Positions 39,528-42,525 of a stretch of DNA of 42,525 nucleotides are shown here, piece by piece (the stretch's first letter is position 1; each line of letters starts with the position of its first letter). The notes under the pieces were generated by a model. It was not told the DNA's origin, ran no database searches, and saw only the letters and a program-made list of their open reading frames with translations. Where the stretch lies: contig JAFAFP010000251.1 of the NCBI GenBank assembly GCA_023423415.1, positions 1 to 42,525 on the forward strand, given 5' to 3'. This stretch comes from Pseudomonadota bacterium. GTDB taxonomy: Bacteria; Pseudomonadota; Alphaproteobacteria; Rhizobiales; Xanthobacteraceae. The position numbers and the translations under genes were made by a program.

Positions 39528-40513
39528 TGCCAGCATTCTGGAACCAAGGCACAATCACGCTGACGACGGGTTCTGACGTGGCTGTCGGGCAGGGGAACAA
39601 CTTCCTTCAGTCGCTGCTGCGTGCCGGCGACACAATCGAGAGCGACGACGGGCGCCGGGCCACCATCCTGTCGGTCGACGGGCCGAATGCGATCACGTTC
39701 GACAAGCCTTGGCGCGGCGAAGGCCAGGTGGCGGCGCCCTATAAGGGCTGGTTCACGCCCGACGACGTGACGCTCGAGGGGCTTGGTCGAAAGGCGTTGT
39801 CGGCATTGTCCTCGGGCAACGTCAAGGCGTTTGCCGATCTTGTCGGCTCGGCGAACCGGCTGCCGATATTCACCGGCGACGGGACGATGGGCGTCATCAA
39901 CAAGGCGGACCTGATTTCCGGCGTCAGCTTCGACGCGCAGGTGGACACGCTCGGCGATCGTGCCGCCTACGACGGCGAGGACGAGGGGTTCTCGGTCCTG
40001 GTTGCCAATATCGGTGACGGCCGGGCCGCGCTCTACTTCCGGACGGTGGACGGATGGTCGGACCCGTCTTTCCTGACTGGCCCTGCCGTGACGCTCGATG
40101 TGACGGAAGTCGACGAGGTGCCCTATGGGGCGCCGCCGGCGGCTGACCTGACGCCGATCGCCGGCGGCTACAATCTCGCGTTCCAGATCCCACGCGGCAT
40201 GATCATCGAGCCGGGCTCGGTCACGACGCTCGCCCCCGATCAACCGGCCGCGGTCAACTTCGTGCCCATCGATGGCGGCTTCCGGCTCGACATCTCGATC
40301 CCCCGTGGTCCGACCGGCGACATCGACGGCGTGACGCCGTTTTGGGTGACGCGGCTGGGCGCGGATGCTGACGTGGCAGCCGCGCGCGACGGGCTCAAAG
40401 TCGTTTCGTACGAACCGCAGACGCTTTCGCCGGAGCAGCAGGAGCAAGCACGGGAAAATATCGGCGTCAGCGCTGCCCTGGACCTCATGACCCTGCCGGT
40501 GGTCGGCGCATGA
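39527..40513 (+). CDS. Tail fibre shaft protein
   Basis: The protein has 328 residues. The N-terminus (MPAFWNQGTITLTTGSDVAV) is a beta attachment domain shared by several siphophage fibres. The middle has repeats around TPIAGGYNLAFQIPRG (about 205-225) and VPIDGGFRLDISIPRGPTGD (about 245-265), two copies of one beta unit ending in IPRG. The C-terminal ENIGVSAALD matches the phage fibre 'NIGVS' motif. Coupled to the adhesin gene by ATGA. Confidence 0.7.
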   Translation: MPAFWNQGTITLTTGSDVAVGQGNNFLQSLLRAGDTIESDDGRRATILSVDGPNAITFDKPWRGEGQVAAPYKGWFTPDDVTLEGLGRKALSALSSGNVKAFADLVGSANRLPIFTGDGTMGVINKADLISGVSFDAQVDTLGDRAAYDGEDEGFSVLVANIGDGRAALYFRTVDGWSDPSFLTGPAVTLDVTEVDEVPYGAPPAADLTPIAGGYNLAFQIPRGMIIEPGSVTTLAPDQPAAVNFVPIDGGFRLDISIPRGPTGDIDGVTPFWVTRLGADADVAAARDGLKVVSYEPQTLSPEQQEQARENIGVSAALDLMTLPVVGA

Positions 40514-41958
40514 CGAAAACCGTCTTTGTCAGCGGTCAGTCGAACTCCCTTGGGCGAGATACCGGTGGCCCGGCTTGGGCGTCGATCACCGGCGTGCGCG
40601 TATGGGACAACGCGAACCCGCTCGGCGCGAATGGCTCGGCTTTCCGCACTCCGGTCAACACCCGTGCAATCTATGGCACCTTCGAGTTTACCGACCGCAA
40701 CAATGCTGCGGTCTGGTTCTGCCGCCGCCTAGCGCAGTACCTGTCCGAAACGATTGACATGACGATCGTTGCTCGTGGCGGGACGGCGATCTCGGGATGG
40801 GCACCGGGCGATAGCGTCGGCATGTTGCAGGAGTGTCTCGACGTGTGGGCGGCGACTGGCCAAGGGCCGGCCGACATCTTCGTTTGGCATAACAACGAAA
40901 GCAATTCGGGAACGAGCGCGACCGGCTATCGCGATGCATGGCTGGCGCTCGCCGCGAACCTCGAGGCCGGCGGGGTCATAGGCCCGAACACAAAAATCCT
41001 GCTTGTCGGGACGCCAGAAGACAACGCGGCGCGTGTGGCGGCAAACCGAAATTCCCTTGGTGCCATCGTCGCGGCCGACCCACGCTGCACGATCACCCTG
41101 AGTGACGGGCTGTCGACCTATGACGGATTGCATTTCACAGGCGACGCGCTTTATGTCCTCGGCGCTCACCGCATCTTCGACGCTTACATGAAGGCTGAAG
41201 CATCCATGGTTGCCACATATGCTTACGTCAACGAGGGCGGCGTGCCCGGCGAGCCCGGAACCGGCACGCCCAAGATAGTTAACCTTGAGAGCCTGTTGAC
41301 ACAAGGCTACCGGCCGAAAGGCCCGCCCATCTACATGACGGCCAACCAGATCTACAACCGACCTGCCGACGTCGTCGCTCTCGATGCACAGGTGCAGGCG
41401 GCTGGTGGAGGCGGGTCCGGAGCACTCGGGACGGACGGAGTTGCGCGCATCGGCGGCGGCGGAGGTGGTGGCGGCTATTGCCGCGCCTTAATCGCCAACC
41501 CGGAGGCGTCCTATATGGTGACGGTCGGGACAGGGGGCTTGGGCGGCGCGGCAGGTCAGAATAACGGCTCTGTCGGCAGCGCGTCGTCGTTCGGCCACCT
41601 GTCGGCAAATCCCGGCGGGGCAGGCACGACGTTCGGATCGACCAGCGATGTTGTTGTGGCATCGTCCGGGTCGGGGGGGAGTTCGACGACGGGCGACTTC
41701 AATGCCCGAGGAAACCCGGGCGGTCGCGGAATCAAGCTGACAGCCAGTGTCCGCATCGCTGGTGACGGCGGCAACGCTATGTTGGGGACCGGCGGCAACG
41801 CCACCAACGCCAGCTCGACGGCCGGCAATTCCAATGGTCAGGCAGGTACGGGCTATGGCAGCGGCGGCGGAGGCGGTTTGTCGTCGACATCTGCAAATGC
41901 TGCCGGTGGCGATGGTGCCCCAGGGGTGGTTATCGTGCAGGAGTACATTCGCGGCTAG
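40510..41958 (+). CDS. Tail fibre tip: SGNH esterase-like domain plus glycine-rich adhesin
   Basis: The protein has 482 residues. Residues 1-235 look like an SGNH/sialate O-acetylesterase domain: nucleophile serine in VSGQSNSLG (about 7-15), GGTAISGW, WHNNESNSG for the oxyanion hole, and the D-x-x-H motif in YDGLHFTGDALY (about 211-216). A joining segment (about 240-290) leads to a glycine-rich region (about 295-475) of repeated GGG/GxG stretches like those of phage adhesin tips. The protein probably removes acetyl groups from surface glycan and binds the host. It is the last gene of the tail operon. Confidence 0.75.
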   Translation: MTKTVFVSGQSNSLGRDTGGPAWASITGVRVWDNANPLGANGSAFRTPVNTRAIYGTFEFTDRNNAAVWFCRRLAQYLSETIDMTIVARGGTAISGWAPGDSVGMLQECLDVWAATGQGPADIFVWHNNESNSGTSATGYRDAWLALAANLEAGGVIGPNTKILLVGTPEDNAARVAANRNSLGAIVAADPRCTITLSDGLSTYDGLHFTGDALYVLGAHRIFDAYMKAEASMVATYAYVNEGGVPGEPGTGTPKIVNLESLLTQGYRPKGPPIYMTANQIYNRPADVVALDAQVQAAGGGGSGALGTDGVARIGGGGGGGGYCRALIANPEASYMVTVGTGGLGGAAGQNNGSVGSASSFGHLSANPGGAGTTFGSTSDVVVASSGSGGSSTTGDFNARGNPGGRGIKLTASVRIAGDGGNAMLGTGGNATNASSTAGNSNGQAGTGYGSGGGGGLSSTSANAAGGDGAPGVVIVQEYIRG

Positions 41959-41985
41959 CAGATGGCATCTCGGTTTTGCAGGGTA

Positions 41986-42396
41986 TCAAGACTGTTTTGC
42001 ATCAGACGGTCGATCCTCGCCGGCTTCACCGTACTCTATCTCACCATCAGCATCCGGAAGCTCATCTCCAGTATCGTCTTCCACCATGTCTCTACCGGCT
42101 GCATAGGCGGCAACATGTCGTCGCCGCATGGAGGGCGATCGATAGACGACCGCGAGTTCGTCCATTGCGACGCTTACTGTCGCGGGATGCCAGCCGGCCT
42201 CGCATGCCGCTCGCCAGATCTTGTCAGTCGCATCATTGATATCGAGCTGATCATCCAGGTCCCAGCTCAGAACCTTGAAAAGTGAGCGGTAAAGCGCGCG
42301 TTTGCATTCTTCCATGCCGCCTAAGGAAGGTGCAGGTATCGCAGGACGAAAGCCTTCGACCAATGCTCGTTCTTCCGCTTCCGTCCTGACTGTCAT
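41986..42396 (-). CDS. Hypothetical protein between tail fibre and IS
   Basis: The protein has 136 residues. It is largely helical (about 25-95), with a strongly acidic tail (VEDDTGDELPDADGEIEYGE). No domain was recognised. It faces leftward and converges on the tail fibre, with 27 bases between the stops. Its promoter region is where the IS inserted (CTAG at 42420). Confidence 0.6.
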   Translation of the reverse strand: MTVRTEAEERALVEGFRPAIPAPSLGGMEECKRALYRSLFKVLSWDLDDQLDINDATDKIWRAACEAGWHPATVSVAMDELAVVYRSPSMRRRHVAAYAAGRDMVEDDTGDELPDADGEIEYGEAGEDRPSDAKQS

Positions 42397-42419
42397 GGCG
42401 CCCTCGGTTCGCGCAGAAA

Positions 42420-42525
42420 CTAGGACCTGTTGACATAGTCCCGCAGCCAGATGCGTGATGCGGCGAGGCAGAGGAAGGCCAGGAAGGACCTGGCGGTTTT
42501 GTCATAGCGTGTAGCGATACGCCGG
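42420..42525 (-). CDS. IS5-family transposase, C-terminal fragment
   Basis: The last 34 residues read RRIATRYDKTARSFLAFLCL and then AASRIWLRDYVNRS, the classic YDKTARSFLAF end of IS5-family transposases. The stop codon TAG (42422-42420) lies in the CTAG target sequence at the insertion junction, outside the inverted repeat proper. The N-terminal fragment at 1-127 may belong to the same gene if the molecule is circular. Confidence 0.88.
   Translation of the reverse strand, partial: RRIATRYDKTARSFLAFLCLAASRIWLRDYVNRS
42424..42525 (-). mobile_element. IS5-family element, right part (3' end of the element)
   Basis: The inverted repeat GGACCTGTTGACA starts at 42423 and pairs with the repeat at 197-185. 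CTAG at 42420-42423 is the same tetranucleotide as at 197-200. The window ends inside the transposase gene, so the central part of the element is not visible. Confidence 0.85.

Noticed and set aside
1..42525. Composite transposon formed by two IS5 copies around a cargo
   Set aside because: The cargo is a complete phage with internal attP, and the lysis genes fit only if the ends are joined. A composite transposon remains possible but needs more assumptions.
1..42525. CRISPR array, rRNA or complete tRNA genes
   Set aside because: No regularly spaced direct repeats of CRISPR type and no rRNA segments were seen; the only tRNA sequence is the partial tRNA-Asp at 9392-9444.

Overview
The window reads as one complete temperate siphophage (lambda/HK97-like) genome of an alphaproteobacterium, most likely a Hyphomicrobiales (Rhizobiales) host. 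The host call rests on a LexA box of the alphaproteobacterial GTTC-N7-GTTC type, a GcrA-like regulator, two DUF982 proteins, the GHNGGPPL motif common in rhizobial proteins, and high G+C. Both window ends lie inside an IS5-family element: the transposase N-terminus is at the left end and its C-terminus at the right end, in the same orientation, and each junction carries CTAG.

The gene order is a circular permutation of a lambda-type map. Reading on from the attachment site: integrase, excisionase-like gene and a chain of small leftward early genes (9484-12482); a CI/Cro-type switch with mirrored operators (12517-13553); early rightward genes with a CII-like regulator, a GcrA-like regulator, a DNA adenine methyltransferase, a replication initiator carrying four internal iterons and a NusG-like factor (13550-20598); HNH nuclease, terminase, portal, protease and capsid (20732-27167); connectors, tail tube, tail chaperones, tape measure, tail tip and fibres (27622-41958); the IS5 insertion; the lysis cassette (268-1915); then accessory genes back to the attachment site (1926-9157). 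The attachment core is the 3' half of tRNA-Asp (9392-9444). It is flanked on both sides by GTTTCAA motifs and sits directly between the accessory genes and integrase. This is the layout of attP, so the sequence looks like an excised circle or a tandem-prophage junction, with most of a single IS5 copy missing at the ends.

The accessory region has visibly lower G+C. It holds a three-gene glycan cassette (UDP-glucose dehydrogenase, FkbM methyltransferase with coiled coil, two-domain glycosyltransferase) that probably alters the host surface. Next to it is a three-gene operon of unknown function under a perfect SOS box. The tail fibre that ends the late operon has an SGNH esterase-like domain and a glycine-rich tip, so the phage appears both to recognise and to modify host surface glycans.

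Expression logic inferred from sequence: the S24-type repressor binds TTTGCC-N5-GGCAAA operators at two control regions. pL drives an overlapping chain of nine genes ending in integrase. pR drives cro and the early genes. The NusG-like protein just before the packaging genes may be the late antiterminator. The tail chaperone pair is joined by a textbook A AAA AAG -1 slippery site. The tail tube gene carries an apparent frameshift, which is either a sequence error or a sign that this copy is defective.
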